Assembly: GCF_000423185.1 (NCBI RefSeq)
Contig: NZ_AUHM01000033.1
Coordinates: 1 to 64,000, forward strand
Reading direction: 5' to 3'
DNA length: 64,000 nucleotides
DNA from: Inquilinus limosus DSM 16000
GTDB lineage: Bacteria; Pseudomonadota; Alphaproteobacteria; DSM-16000; Inquilinaceae
Shown: positions 32,517 to 40,732 of the stretch, in pieces
Layout: every line of letters begins with the position of its first letter
Numbering within the stretch: position 1 is the stretch's first letter
The notes under the pieces: generated by a model
Databases searched by the model: none
What the model was told of the DNA's origin: nothing
What the model saw: only the letters and a program-made list of their open reading frames with translations
Position numbers and translations under genes: made by a program

Positions 32517-33164
32517 ATGGGGGATATCGGCATGATCTCCGTGCTCGTCGCGAACACCAAGGGCGGCTGCGGCAAGACCACGATCGCGACGACGCTGGCC
32601 TCGGCCTTCGCCGGGCAGGGCCGCTTCACCGTGCTGGCCGATGTCGACCGCCAGCATTCCAGCCTGGACTGGGCGAAGCGGCGCCCCGACGCCGCCCCGG
32701 CCCTGGCCGGGCTGGACTGGGCGAAGTCGGAATTCGCGGTGCCGAAGGACGCCGAGCGCGTGGTGATCGACGCGCCGGCGGCGCTGAAGATGAAGGACGT
32801 CGAGGCGCTGGTGAAGATGGCGGACGTGATCATCCTGCCGGTGCTGCCCTCGGCCTTCGACGAGGCGGCGACGCGCCGCTTCCTGAACCGGCTGGAGGAG
32901 CTGAAGCCGATCCGCAAGAGCCGCGCCGCGGTGGCGATCGTCGGCAACCGGATGCGGGTGCGGACCCGGGCGGCCGCCCAGCTGGACGCCTTCCTGGGCG
33001 GGCTGGGACACAGCGTGGTGTCGCGGATCCGCGACAGCGCCGCCTATACCGAGGCGGCGGCGGAAGGGCTCAGCGTGTTCGACCTGCGCGGCCGCCGCGC
33101 CGAGGATCTGCGGGAGGACTGGGCGCCGCTGCTGCGGCATATCGAGGCGGCCGGCGCCGCCTGA
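32517..33164 (+). CDS. ParA-family ATPase
   Basis: The 215-residue protein has the deviant Walker A motif KGGCGKTT (residues 15-22), VLADVDRQHSSLDWAKRR (the D of Walker A') and VIDAPAALK (Walker B). This is the small ParA/MinD-like group without a DNA-binding N-terminus, often called a division-plane or cargo-positioning ATPase. There is no parB partner nearby. Start ATG 32517 follows GAGGGG; ATG 32532 (GGGGGATAT upstream) also fits. Its cargo is unknown: the neighbours (CYTH-CHAD, small unknown gene) do not point to a partition locus. Confidence 0.9.
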   Translation: MGDIGMISVLVANTKGGCGKTTIATTLASAFAGQGRFTVLADVDRQHSSLDWAKRRPDAAPALAGLDWAKSEFAVPKDAERVVIDAPAALKMKDVEALVKMADVIILPVLPSAFDEAATRRFLNRLEELKPIRKSRAAVAIVGNRMRVRTRAAAQLDAFLGGLGHSVVSRIRDSAAYTEAAAEGLSVFDLRGRRAEDLREDWAPLLRHIEAAGAA

Positions 33165-33236
33165 GACTCTGGCCCGAAACCCGCCCCGGCGGGCTTCGAA
33201 CCAGACTCTAACGTCGTTGCAATGCGAAATGTCGGA

Positions 33237-33431
33237 TCAATGCCGTGCCGTATGGTCGCGCAGCACGTCGGCGATGAAGGTGTTGGCCAGGTCTGACGAC
33301 GCTTCCGGATGCCGCTTGCGAAACGCCTCGAGCGCGGCGTCGCAGGCCGTCCACTCGTCGGCGCCGGCGGCGCGACGCGCCTCATAGGCGCTGATGACGA
33401 GATCGCTGGTGGAAGGAGTCGCCTGGCTCAC
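33237..33431 (-). CDS. small hypothetical protein
   Basis: From GTG 33431, 12 bp after a strong GGGAGAGG, a 64-residue protein is encoded: MSQATPSTSDLVISAYEARR then a helical, mostly charged stretch with one Cys, ending DVLRDHTARH. An upstream open frame to 33578 would add 49 residues starting at ATG 33500 or higher, but the ribosome site there is absent and the sequence becomes AT-rich. I recognise no family. It is convergent with the ParA-like gene by 72 bp. A short soluble accessory factor is possible. Confidence 0.5.
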   Translation of the reverse strand: MSQATPSTSDLVISAYEARRAAGADEWTACDAALEAFRKRHPEASSDLANTFIADVLRDHTARH

Positions 33432-33680
33432 TGAACCTCTCCCTTGCACAATATCGATGCCTGACTCGGCTAACAAATCGGCGGGTGAAGCTTTTAACAT
33501 TGCACTGCACAATAAGTTCCCTGTCCAGTCGAATCTTCGATCGGAACGCGGCAAAACCCAATATCGGAATCGTGGCAATTTTGAATAAAGAGCCGTAATC
33601 CGGCGGGATGAGACAACATCCGAAATGATGAAGCCGAGATCAGGACAAGATCATGTCCGGCATTTGGCCGACATGTGGGC

Positions 33681-34511
33681 TCAGGGCTTCAGCCGCCAGC
33701 CGCGGGCGATCAGCAGGGCGGAGCACGCCCACAGCACCGCGCCGGCGGCGGCCAGGATCGCCAGGCTGCGGCCGACCGGCTCCGCCCCGGCGCCGCCGAA
33801 GGCGATGCGGGCGGCGTCGATCGCGTAGTAGACGGGGTTCAGCGCCACCACGGCCGCCAGCGGACCGGGCAGCAGGTCGACCGGGGCGAAGACGCCGGAA
33901 AGGAAGGTGACCGGGATCAGGAGGAAGCCGAAGAAGGCGGCGGCCTGGTCCCATTTCTGCGCCCACAGCCCGACCAGTGTGCCGGCGGCGGCCAGCAGGA
34001 AGGCGCCGAGCAGCAGCACCAGGGCCAGCAGCAGCGGGTCGGCGACGGCGGTGCCGGCGGCCAGCAGCAGCGCCGCGAGGCAGGGCAGGCCGGTGACGAG
34101 GCCGGAGGCGGTGCCGGCGAGGGCGTAGCCGGCCGCCACCTCCCAGGCCGAGAGCGGCGGCATCAGGATGTCGCCGATCAGCCGTTCGACCTTGAGGAAG
34201 GTCAGGCTGTAGACCGTGGCCTCGGCCGCGCGCTGGATCACGACATAGACCACGAGGCCGGGCGCCAGGAACGGCAGCAGGCCGCCGGGCCCGGCCCAGG
34301 CCGCCGTCCCGGACGCGTCCCCGGTCGCCTCGCCCGAGGCGATGGCGAAGACCGCGACATAGAGCAGGATGGAGAAGGTCGGGGCGACGATCGTCTCGAG
34401 CCAGTCCTTGAGGTAGGCCCGGAACTCGCGCCGGAACAGCGTGGCGAGGCCCAGCCAGTGCACCGCGCCGTAGCGCCGGACCGGGCGCGCCGCCCCTGCC
34501 GGAAGCCGCAC
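33681..34511 (-). CDS. ABC-2 type transporter permease
   Basis: The 276-residue protein (GTG 34511) has a cytoplasmic amphipathic start (FRREFRAYLKDWLETI) and six hydrophobic segments, with the ABC-2 motif QRAAEATVYSLTFLKVERLIGDILMPPLSAWEVAAGYALAG (about 100-140) and PVTFLSGVFAPVDLLPGPLAAVVALNPVYYAIDAAR. It resembles NodJ/YadH/DrrB-like exporters. It is 4 bp downstream of a second ABC-2 permease. No ATPase of the matching (DrrA/NodI) type is adjacent; the ATPase at 35383 belongs to the import system. Confidence 0.87.
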   Translation of the reverse strand: MRLPAGAARPVRRYGAVHWLGLATLFRREFRAYLKDWLETIVAPTFSILLYVAVFAIASGEATGDASGTAAWAGPGGLLPFLAPGLVVYVVIQRAAEATVYSLTFLKVERLIGDILMPPLSAWEVAAGYALAGTASGLVTGLPCLAALLLAAGTAVADPLLLALVLLLGAFLLAAAGTLVGLWAQKWDQAAAFFGFLLIPVTFLSGVFAPVDLLPGPLAAVVALNPVYYAIDAARIAFGGAGAEPVGRSLAILAAAGAVLWACSALLIARGWRLKP

Positions 34512-34515
34512 GGCC

Positions 34516-35304
34516 TCAGGCCTTCAGCTTGTAGCCGGTGGCGAGCATGCGCAGCAGCAGCGCCAGCAGCGCCGCGTTGGCGCCGAGCAGGACCAGGATG
34601 CCGACGGCCAGCGTGCCGTCGCTGACGCCGATGAAGCCGTAGCGGAACCCGTCGATCATGTAGAAGAACGGGTTGAGATGGACGACGAAGTGCCAGGCCG
34701 GCGGCAGCCGGTCGAGCGAGTAGAAGGTGCCGGACAGGAAGGCCAGCGGCGTCACCACGAAATTGGTCACGGCGGCGATGTGGTCGAACTTCTCCGACCA
34801 GATGCCGCCGATGGCGCCGAGCAGCGCCAGCATCATCGACGCGGCGATGCCGTGGAACAGGACGAAGCCCGGGTGGATCGGGTCGACCGGCACGAAGATC
34901 CGGATCGCGGCCCAGGTCACCGTGCCGACCAGCAGGCCGCGGACGATGCCGCCGGCGATGTAGCCCACCGCCAGCTCGGCCGGCGCCAGGGGCGGCATCA
35001 GCACGTCGACGATGTTGCCCTGGATCTTGGCGATCATCAGCGAGGAGGAGGTGTTGGCGAAGGCGTTCTGCGCCATCGCCATCATGATCAGCCCCGGGGC
35101 CAGGAACTGCAGGAACGGCACCCCCGCGGCCTCGCGCGACGCACCGCCGAGGGCGAGCGCGAAGATGGCGTAGAACAGCAGGGTGGTGACCACCGGCGCG
35201 GCGATGGTCTGGGTCGCGACCTTGAGGAAGCGGTGCACCTCCTTGGCGGTCAGGGTCCACAGGCCGATCCAGTTGATGCGGCCGATCAGGCGGGGCTGGG
35301 GCAT
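34516..35304 (-). CDS. ABC-2 type transporter permease
   Basis: The 262-residue protein has the same fold: NWIGLWTLTAKEVHRFLKVATQTIAAPVVTTLLFYAIFALALGG (about 11-53), MAQNAFANTSSSLMIAKIQGNIVDVLMPPLAPAELAVGYIAGG and TPLAFLSGTFYSLDRLPPAWHFVVHLNPFFYMIDGFRYGFIG. It is a close homologue of the downstream permease, and the pair would form a heterodimer. ATG 35304 is the start. The paralogous pair without an ATPase is unusual. Confidence 0.88.
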   Translation of the reverse strand: MPQPRLIGRINWIGLWTLTAKEVHRFLKVATQTIAAPVVTTLLFYAIFALALGGASREAAGVPFLQFLAPGLIMMAMAQNAFANTSSSLMIAKIQGNIVDVLMPPLAPAELAVGYIAGGIVRGLLVGTVTWAAIRIFVPVDPIHPGFVLFHGIAASMMLALLGAIGGIWSEKFDHIAAVTNFVVTPLAFLSGTFYSLDRLPPAWHFVVHLNPFFYMIDGFRYGFIGVSDGTLAVGILVLLGANAALLALLLRMLATGYKLKA

Positions 35305-35382
35305 GGGCGTTCGTGTGGCGGCGGGCGCGCGACCATAGCCCGGCCGGGCACGGCCGGCAAATGGCCGAGGTGCCGGCAGCCC

Positions 35383-36468
35383 CTACTCCGCCGCCATCGC
35401 CCCGGCGCCGGCCTCGGCCGGCATCAGCCAGCCATCCTCGACCCGGAGGCGCAGCGCCGCCCCCTCCTCCGGCGGCGGGCCGCGATGGGCGACGCGCAGC
35501 ACCCGGGCGGGGTCGGCCTCCGGCCGGCAGTGCAGGATGGTGACCGCGCCTTCGAAGACGGCGCGCTCCAGCCGCGCCGGGATGCCGTCCGCCGGATCGA
35601 CCGCCAGCCCCTCGGCCCGCAGGCAGGCGGATTGCGACGGCGTGCGCGGGCCGGGGCCGCTGCGCAGCCGCACCGCATGGCCCCAGAGCTCGGCGGCGCA
35701 GAGGCCCGGCCCCGCGCCGCCGCGCCAGGTCACCGGCACCACCATGCCGCGGCCGACGAAATCCGCGACCATGGCGGTCGCCGGCTCGGCGTAGAGGCGC
35801 CGCGGCGGCGCCACCTGCTGCAGCCGGCCGCGGTCCATCACCGCGATGCGGTCGGCCAGGGCCATGGCCTCGGCCTGGTCGTGGGTGACATAGACCACGG
35901 TGGCGCCGAGCTGCCGGTGCAGCCGGCGGAACTCCGCCTGCAGCGCGTCGCGCAGATGCACGTCGAGATTGGCCAGCGGCTCGTCCATCAGCACCAGCGA
36001 CGGCGCCATGGCCAGGCAGCGGGCCAGGGCGACGCGCTGGCGCTGGCCGCCCGACAGCGCGTCGGGCCGGGCCTCGGCGCGGTCGGACAGGCCGACCGCG
36101 GCCAGCGCCTGCTCCGCACGCCGGTTCCGCTCCGCCGCCGGCAGCCGGCGGATGCGCAGCGCGTAATCGACATTCTCGCGCACGGTCATGTGCGGCCACA
36201 GGGCGTAGGACTGGAACACCATGCCGATGCCGCGCTCCTCCGCCGGCACCATCGCCCCCGCGCCGGCCACCGCGCGGCCGCCGATCCGGATCGTGCCGGC
36301 ATCGGGCGCGTCGAAGCCGGCGAGCAGGCGCAGCAGCGTGGTCTTGCCGCAGCCGGAGGGGCCGAGCAGGGCCAGGAACTCGCCCTGCGCCACCTGCAGC
36401 TCGACGCCGTCGACCGCGGTGCGATGGCCGAAGCGCCGGACGACTCCTTCGATCTCTACGGCAGCCAT
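35383..36468 (-). CDS. ABC importer ATPase (Fe3+/phosphonate/spermidine type)
   Basis: The 361-residue protein has Walker A GPSGCGKTT (36-44), Q-loop QSYALWPHMTV, signature LSGGQRQRVALARCL, Walker B LVLMDEPLANLD and H-loop VTHDQAEAMALADRI. A C-terminal TOBE-like regulatory domain follows residue 235. This is the CUT1/FbpC/PotA-type subunit. ATG 36468 overlaps the permease gene stop by 13 bp (36456-36468), so the two are translationally coupled. It works with the fused permease and the binding protein at 38337. Confidence 0.93.
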   Translation of the reverse strand: MAAVEIEGVVRRFGHRTAVDGVELQVAQGEFLALLGPSGCGKTTLLRLLAGFDAPDAGTIRIGGRAVAGAGAMVPAEERGIGMVFQSYALWPHMTVRENVDYALRIRRLPAAERNRRAEQALAAVGLSDRAEARPDALSGGQRQRVALARCLAMAPSLVLMDEPLANLDVHLRDALQAEFRRLHRQLGATVVYVTHDQAEAMALADRIAVMDRGRLQQVAPPRRLYAEPATAMVADFVGRGMVVPVTWRGGAGPGLCAAELWGHAVRLRSGPGPRTPSQSACLRAEGLAVDPADGIPARLERAVFEGAVTILHCRPEADPARVLRVAHRGPPPEEGAALRLRVEDGWLMPAEAGAGAMAAE

Positions 36469-38159
36469 GGCAGCGATCCCCTGGGCAGGCGGCGGGCGAA
36501 GAGCGTGGCGATTCCGGCGAGGCCGAGCGTGACCAGCACGGTGAGGACGGCGACGGCCGAGGCGGCGGTGGCGGCGCCTTCCGCCTGCAGCGAGAACACC
36601 ATCACCCCGACCGTCTCGCTGCCCCGCGACCACAGCAGGGCCGAGACCGTCAGCTCGTTGAAGGCGGTCAGGAACACCAGGATGGCCCCGGTCGCGACCG
36701 CGGGCGCGACGGCGGGCAGCAGGATGCCGAAGAGGCGCCGCGGCCCGCGGGCGCCGGCCAGGCGCGCCGCCTCCTCCGGCGCCGGGTCGGCCTGGGCGAC
36801 CGCCGCCGCCACCGGCCGCAGCGCCAGGGCCAGGAACCGGCCGAGATAGGCGGCGAGGATGATCCACAGCGTGCCATAGAGGCTGATGCCGAGCAGCGGC
36901 AGCGGCCGCAGCAGCAGCAGGATGGCGGCGATCGCGGTCAGCACGCCGGGCAGCGCATAGGGCAGGTCGGCGACGGTGTCGAGCCAGCGCATGGCCCGGG
37001 AACGCCGCGCCTCGGCGTAATAGGCGAGGACCAGCCCGACCGCCGCCGTGGCCACCGCCGCGGCCCCGGCCAGCACGGCGCTGTTGAGGAAGGCGCGGCG
37101 GGTCGGGTCGTGTTCGAACAGGATGTAGGCGAACTGGTCGAGGCTGGCGGTGTCGAGGCTGAGCTCCACCCCCAGCGCCGGCACCAGGGCCGAGGCCAGC
37201 AGGGCCAGAAGCGGCGCGACGGACAGCACGCCGACGACCAGCCACAGCGCCATCTCCACCCAGGGCCGGGCGCGGCCGAGCGGCAGGACCGGCCCGGTCG
37301 GCCCGGTGCGGACCAGCACCGGCGCCCGCGCCGCGGCCCAGCGCTGCAGCCCGAGGCCGAGCGCCGCCAGCAGCGCCAGCACCAGGGCCAGCGCCGCCAC
37401 CTCGCCCAGCACCGAAGGGCCGAAGCCGCTGAGCCGCTGGTAGATCAGCGTGGTCAGCACGCTGTAGCGGCCGGGGATGCCGAGGAGGGCAGGCACGCCG
37501 AAATTGCCGATCGCCGAGACGAAGGCCAGCGCCGCGCCGGCCAGCAGGGCCGGGCGCAGCAGCGGCAGCAGGATGCCGAGCAGGATGCGCGGCCCCTTCG
37601 CGCCGGCGGCGCGCGCGGCCTCGACCAGGTCGCAGGGCAGGCTTCGAATGGCGGCGGTGACGGCGAGGAAGACCAGCGCCGCATGCTCCAGCCCCATGAT
37701 CCAGACCACCCCGCCGCCGGAATAGAGCGGGTGGTTCGGCCAGGGGCCGGTGACGGCGTCGAGCAGGGCGCGGGCCGGCGTGCCGGCGTCGAGCAGCCGG
37801 ATCCAGGCCAGCGCCGCGATCTGCGGCGGGATCAGCATCGGCAGCAGGCACAGCAGCGCCAGCACGCCCCGGCGCCGGATGTCGGTCAGCCCGATGGCGA
37901 GCGCGAGGCCGCCGCCGACCACGACCGAGACCAGGGTGGAGCCGAGGCCGGCGACGACGGTGTTCTGCAGCGCCCGCAGCGTCGCCCGGCCGCCGAGCAT
38001 GGAAAGCGCCGCCTCCGGCTGCGCCAGCCCTTCGGCGAACAGCCGAAGCAGCGGCAGGGCGCAGAACAGCAGCACATAGGCCCCGGCCGCCCCAGCCAGC
38101 GCCGGGTCGCCCCAGCGGCGCGGGCGGAGGGCGGGGGCTGACGCAAGAGAACGACTCAC
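36456..38159 (-). CDS. fused two-domain ABC permease (FbpB/ThiP/PhnU-V type)
   Basis: The 567-residue protein has 12 predicted membrane helices in two homologous halves, each with an EAA-type loop: VEAARAAGAKGPRILLGILLPLLRPALLAGAAL (about 180-212) and EEAARLAGARGPRRLFGILLPAVAPAVATGAIL (about 460-492). Such duplicated permeases serve Fe3+, thiamine or 2-aminoethylphosphonate importers. Start GTG 38159 with poor ribosome site. Downstream ATPase overlaps by 13 bp; the binding protein gene lies upstream (38337-39314) separated by a palindromic repeat. Confidence 0.92.
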   Translation of the reverse strand: MSRSLASAPALRPRRWGDPALAGAAGAYVLLFCALPLLRLFAEGLAQPEAALSMLGGRATLRALQNTVVAGLGSTLVSVVVGGGLALAIGLTDIRRRGVLALLCLLPMLIPPQIAALAWIRLLDAGTPARALLDAVTGPWPNHPLYSGGGVVWIMGLEHAALVFLAVTAAIRSLPCDLVEAARAAGAKGPRILLGILLPLLRPALLAGAALAFVSAIGNFGVPALLGIPGRYSVLTTLIYQRLSGFGPSVLGEVAALALVLALLAALGLGLQRWAAARAPVLVRTGPTGPVLPLGRARPWVEMALWLVVGVLSVAPLLALLASALVPALGVELSLDTASLDQFAYILFEHDPTRRAFLNSAVLAGAAAVATAAVGLVLAYYAEARRSRAMRWLDTVADLPYALPGVLTAIAAILLLLRPLPLLGISLYGTLWIILAAYLGRFLALALRPVAAAVAQADPAPEEAARLAGARGPRRLFGILLPAVAPAVATGAILVFLTAFNELTVSALLWSRGSETVGVMVFSLQAEGAATAASAVAVLTVLVTLGLAGIATLFARRLPRGSLPWLP

Positions 38160-38234
38160 GGGACTGATGGAACTGTGCTCGACGATCTCGGAGCCTCCGC
38201 GTTTAGCCCCTTACTCCACCCATGTCTCCCGTCC

Positions 38235-38312
38235 TGTCATGCCCGGGCTTGACCCGGGCATCCAGAAGGTCTCGACATCCTCTGGATTGCCGGGTCAAGC
38301 CCGGCAATGACA
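38235..38312. repeat. TGTCATGCCCGGG-type palindrome
   Basis: This is the mirror copy of 15981-16058: TGTCATGCCCGGGCTTGACC and later GCCGGGTCAAGCCCGGCA, with CCAGAAGGTCTCGACATCCTCTGG between. It separates the binding protein gene from the permease gene inside one transport operon. Confidence 0.9.
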
Positions 38313-38336
38313 GTAAGGGGAAGCCCAAGCGCTGCC

Positions 38337-39314
38337 TCACCCCCCGAAGGCGTCGCTGAACTTGCGCTTGTTCTCGTCGACGCCCTTGGCCAAGGCCTCG
38401 GCCGAAACCGGCATCAGCTTCAGGTCGGCGGCCGCCGGGCGGCCGGGCGGCAGCGGGGCGCCGGGCTTGCCGGGGATGTAACCCTGCTTGGCCATGTACG
38501 CCTGGCCCTCGTCCGAGAGCAGCCAGTTCACGAAGGTCTTGGCGTCGGCGACGTCGTCGGCGGTCTTCAGGATCGCCACCGGTTCGGTCACCACCGACAC
38601 GCCGTCCGCCGGATAGACGAAATCGACCGGCGAGCCCTTGGCCTTGGCGTTCAGCGCCATGAAGTCGACGATGATGCCGTAGGCCTTCTGGCCGGTGGCC
38701 ACCGCTTCCATCACCGTGCCGTTGCCCTGGCCGGCGACGGCGCCGTTCTCCGCCAGCTTGTCGAGATAGTCCCAGCCCAGGCCGGGCTGCGCCGCGACGG
38801 TGCCGACATGGATCACCGCGGCGCCGGAATAGAGCGGGCTGGCCATGATCACCTGGTCCTTGGCCGCGGCGGACAAGAGGTCGGCCCAGGACTTCGGCGC
38901 CGGCGCGCCGGACTTGGTGTTCCAGGCGATGCCGGTCGGGATCAGCTTGGTGCCGAAATAGGTCTTGTCCGGGTCGGCGAAGCCGTCGGGGAAGCCGGCG
39001 ATCGGCGCGTCGGCATAGGCCAGCAGCCGGCCGTCATCCTTCAGCTGCTGCATCGCCACCGCATCGGCGATGAACACGACGTCGGGCTGCGGCGACCCGG
39101 CCGCGAACTCCGCCTGCAGCTTGTTCAGCACCTCGGTGGTGCCGGAGCGGAAGAACTCGACCTTCACCTCCGGATGCGCCTTGTTGAACTCGGCGACCAG
39201 CGCCGTCATCGCCTCGTTCGGGGTCGAGGTGTAGATCATCAGCGATCCCGGCGCGGCGAGCGCCGCGGTGGAGACGGCCGTCAAGGCGGCGGCGAGCAGA
39301 AGGCGGGTCAGCAT
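38337..39314 (-). CDS. extracellular solute-binding protein, family 1 (iron/phosphonate type)
   Basis: The 325-residue protein has a Sec signal peptide (LTRLLLAAALTAVSTAALAAPG) and a periplasmic type II binding fold: GSLMIYTSTPNEAMTALVAEFNKAHPEVKVEFFRSGTTEVLNKLQAEF, and DVVFIADAVAMQQLKDDGRL. It lacks the consecutive Tyr-Tyr pair that coordinates iron in FbpA, so phosphonate, sulfate or another anion is as likely as Fe3+. Start ATG 39314 (an in-frame TTG lies at 39329). First gene of the importer operon that continues with the permease and ATPase. Confidence 0.88.
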   Translation of the reverse strand: MLTRLLLAAALTAVSTAALAAPGSLMIYTSTPNEAMTALVAEFNKAHPEVKVEFFRSGTTEVLNKLQAEFAAGSPQPDVVFIADAVAMQQLKDDGRLLAYADAPIAGFPDGFADPDKTYFGTKLIPTGIAWNTKSGAPAPKSWADLLSAAAKDQVIMASPLYSGAAVIHVGTVAAQPGLGWDYLDKLAENGAVAGQGNGTVMEAVATGQKAYGIIVDFMALNAKAKGSPVDFVYPADGVSVVTEPVAILKTADDVADAKTFVNWLLSDEGQAYMAKQGYIPGKPGAPLPPGRPAAADLKLMPVSAEALAKGVDENKRKFSDAFGG

Positions 39315-39423
39315 CGGCGTCGATCCCAAGGATTTTAGACAATGGCTAGGGTGCTAGCAGGTTCCGGTTGCAGTTTCGTGACCGGTTCCACCCGCCAGGG
39401 CAAGCCCGTGCCGTCGAGGCCTG

Positions 39424-39523
39424 ATACCAGCGGCCCGAAACATTGACCCGTCATGGCGAGGCGCGCAGCGCCGTGGCCATGACGGTTTGGGGCCGAAGAG
39501 CGGATCTCAAACCATTGGCATGA
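39424..39523. repeat. composite palindrome, second copy of the ACCAGCGGCCCG element
   Basis: The left arm ATACCAGCGGCCCGAAACAT and right arm GGATCTCAAACCATTGGCAT match the element at 19812-19972, with a shortened CGTCATGGCGAG / GCCATGACGG core between. It sits between the stop of the MBL gene and the start of the binding-protein gene at 39314. Confidence 0.75.
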
Positions 39524-39525
39524 GG

Positions 39526-40623
39526 TCAAATCTCCACGGTCTCGTCGAGGACAATGCGGGCCGGCGCAAAGGCCTTGGCCCAGGCGGAGCGGTGCTTGGC
39601 GTCGCCGAAGGCCGGCACCACCACCTCGGCCCCGAGCGCCTTGGCCAGCGCGGCGTTCTGCGACAGGCGCGGATGCACCGGCCAGCGCAGGGAGATCGCG
39701 CGCCCCGCCTCCACCGCCCGGCGCGCCGGGGTGCCGGCGGCGAGGTAGCCGGTGGCGACCACCGGCCCGTCCTCGCTGCCCCAGCCTTCCAGCAGCGGCT
39801 TGGCGGCGCCGCCGGTGGCGTTCGGCTTGGCGGCGATGATCGGCCGCTCCGGCGGCGGCTCGACGGAGCCGATCGGCTCGATCCGGCTGCGCAGGGAATC
39901 CAGCATCGTCGCGGCGCCGGGCCGAAGCCAGCCCGGGTCGGCGATCAGCCGGTCGATCATCGCGCGGTTGGCATCGCACACCGCCGGCTTCCGGCCGTTC
40001 GCGGCCGCGGCGGCCATCGCGATCTCCGGCCCCCGCCCGCCGGCCGGGGCCAGCAGCAGCGACCGCTTGGCGGCGAAGACCGGGGCGAAGGCGGCGATGC
40101 GGTCCTCATGCGGCGTGTCGTCGTCGCCATAGGAGGCGTCGAGGATCGCGACCCGCGCCGGCGGCGGCTCGGCATCGACGGCGAACACCACCGAGTCGAA
40201 GGCCATGTCGCCGGCATAGAACAGCCCGCCGCCGACCGCGAGATGCAGCCACACCCCGCCCGGCGCGTGGCCGGACCGGCCGCAGGTGACGGCGAGCCCG
40301 TCCGGCAGCCGGTTGCGGCCGAGGCCGAGAGGCCGGCGGTCGGCCGGCGCCCCCTCGGGCAGCGCCTCCAGCACCGGCGGGGTGGCGTAGACCGGCACCG
40401 GGCCGAACCGCTCCGCCGCCTCCGGCAGCGCGTCGACATGGTCGGGATGGGCATGGCTGAGCAGGATGGCGTCGACCGGGCCGAGGCCGGAGAGGTCGGG
40501 CCGCATGCCCTCGTCCGGACCGGCGCCGCAGTCGAGCAGCAGCCGCGTCCCGCCCGCCTCCACCAGGAAGCAGGCCGGGCCCTTGCCCCCGACGCCCGAG
40601 ATCGCCCGCACGCTCGCCGCCAT
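39526..40623 (-). CDS. MBL-fold metallo-hydrolase (CPSF/RNase J-like group)
   Basis: The 365-residue protein begins with RAISGVGGKGPACFLVEAGGTRLLLDCGAG (about 6-35), then SHAHPDHVDALP (His56, His58, Asp60, His61), GHAPGG and YAGDMAFD, and a C-terminal part with VVATGYLAAGTPARR, RWPVHPRLSQNAALAKALGAE. The layout is that of MBL proteins with a beta-CASP-like insert and a GYxxxGTxxR motif, as in mRNA 3-prime processing exonuclease-like hydrolases. Some such proteins act on nucleic acids; this one is smaller than RNase J. It stands alone on the minus strand opposite the LacI gene. Function unproven. Confidence 0.8.
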   Translation of the reverse strand: MAASVRAISGVGGKGPACFLVEAGGTRLLLDCGAGPDEGMRPDLSGLGPVDAILLSHAHPDHVDALPEAAERFGPVPVYATPPVLEALPEGAPADRRPLGLGRNRLPDGLAVTCGRSGHAPGGVWLHLAVGGGLFYAGDMAFDSVVFAVDAEPPPARVAILDASYGDDDTPHEDRIAAFAPVFAAKRSLLLAPAGGRGPEIAMAAAAANGRKPAVCDANRAMIDRLIADPGWLRPGAATMLDSLRSRIEPIGSVEPPPERPIIAAKPNATGGAAKPLLEGWGSEDGPVVATGYLAAGTPARRAVEAGRAISLRWPVHPRLSQNAALAKALGAEVVVPAFGDAKHRSAWAKAFAPARIVLDETVEI

Positions 40624-40709
40624 CCGCCCCTCCAGATCGCCGCCTCCTGCCTAGACGGCATCGGCGCGGGACGCCATCCCCGCCTTCACACGGCTGTCTT
40701 GACTCCCGA

Positions 40710-40723
40710 ATGAAACGTTTCAT
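40710..40723. promoter_or_regulatory. LacI-type operator
   Basis: ATGAAACGTTTCAT is a perfect 14-bp palindrome with the central CG characteristic of LacI/GalR sites. It lies 10 bp before the ATG of the LacI gene and thus probably autoregulates the regulator and the transporter genes downstream. Confidence 0.85.
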
Positions 40724-40732
40724 AGTGGAGGC

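Noticed and set aside
33394-33588. 64-codon plus-strand frame opposite the small hypothetical gene
   Set aside because: No ribosome site and low-complexity composition; the minus-strand frame has a strong Shine-Dalgarno sequence.
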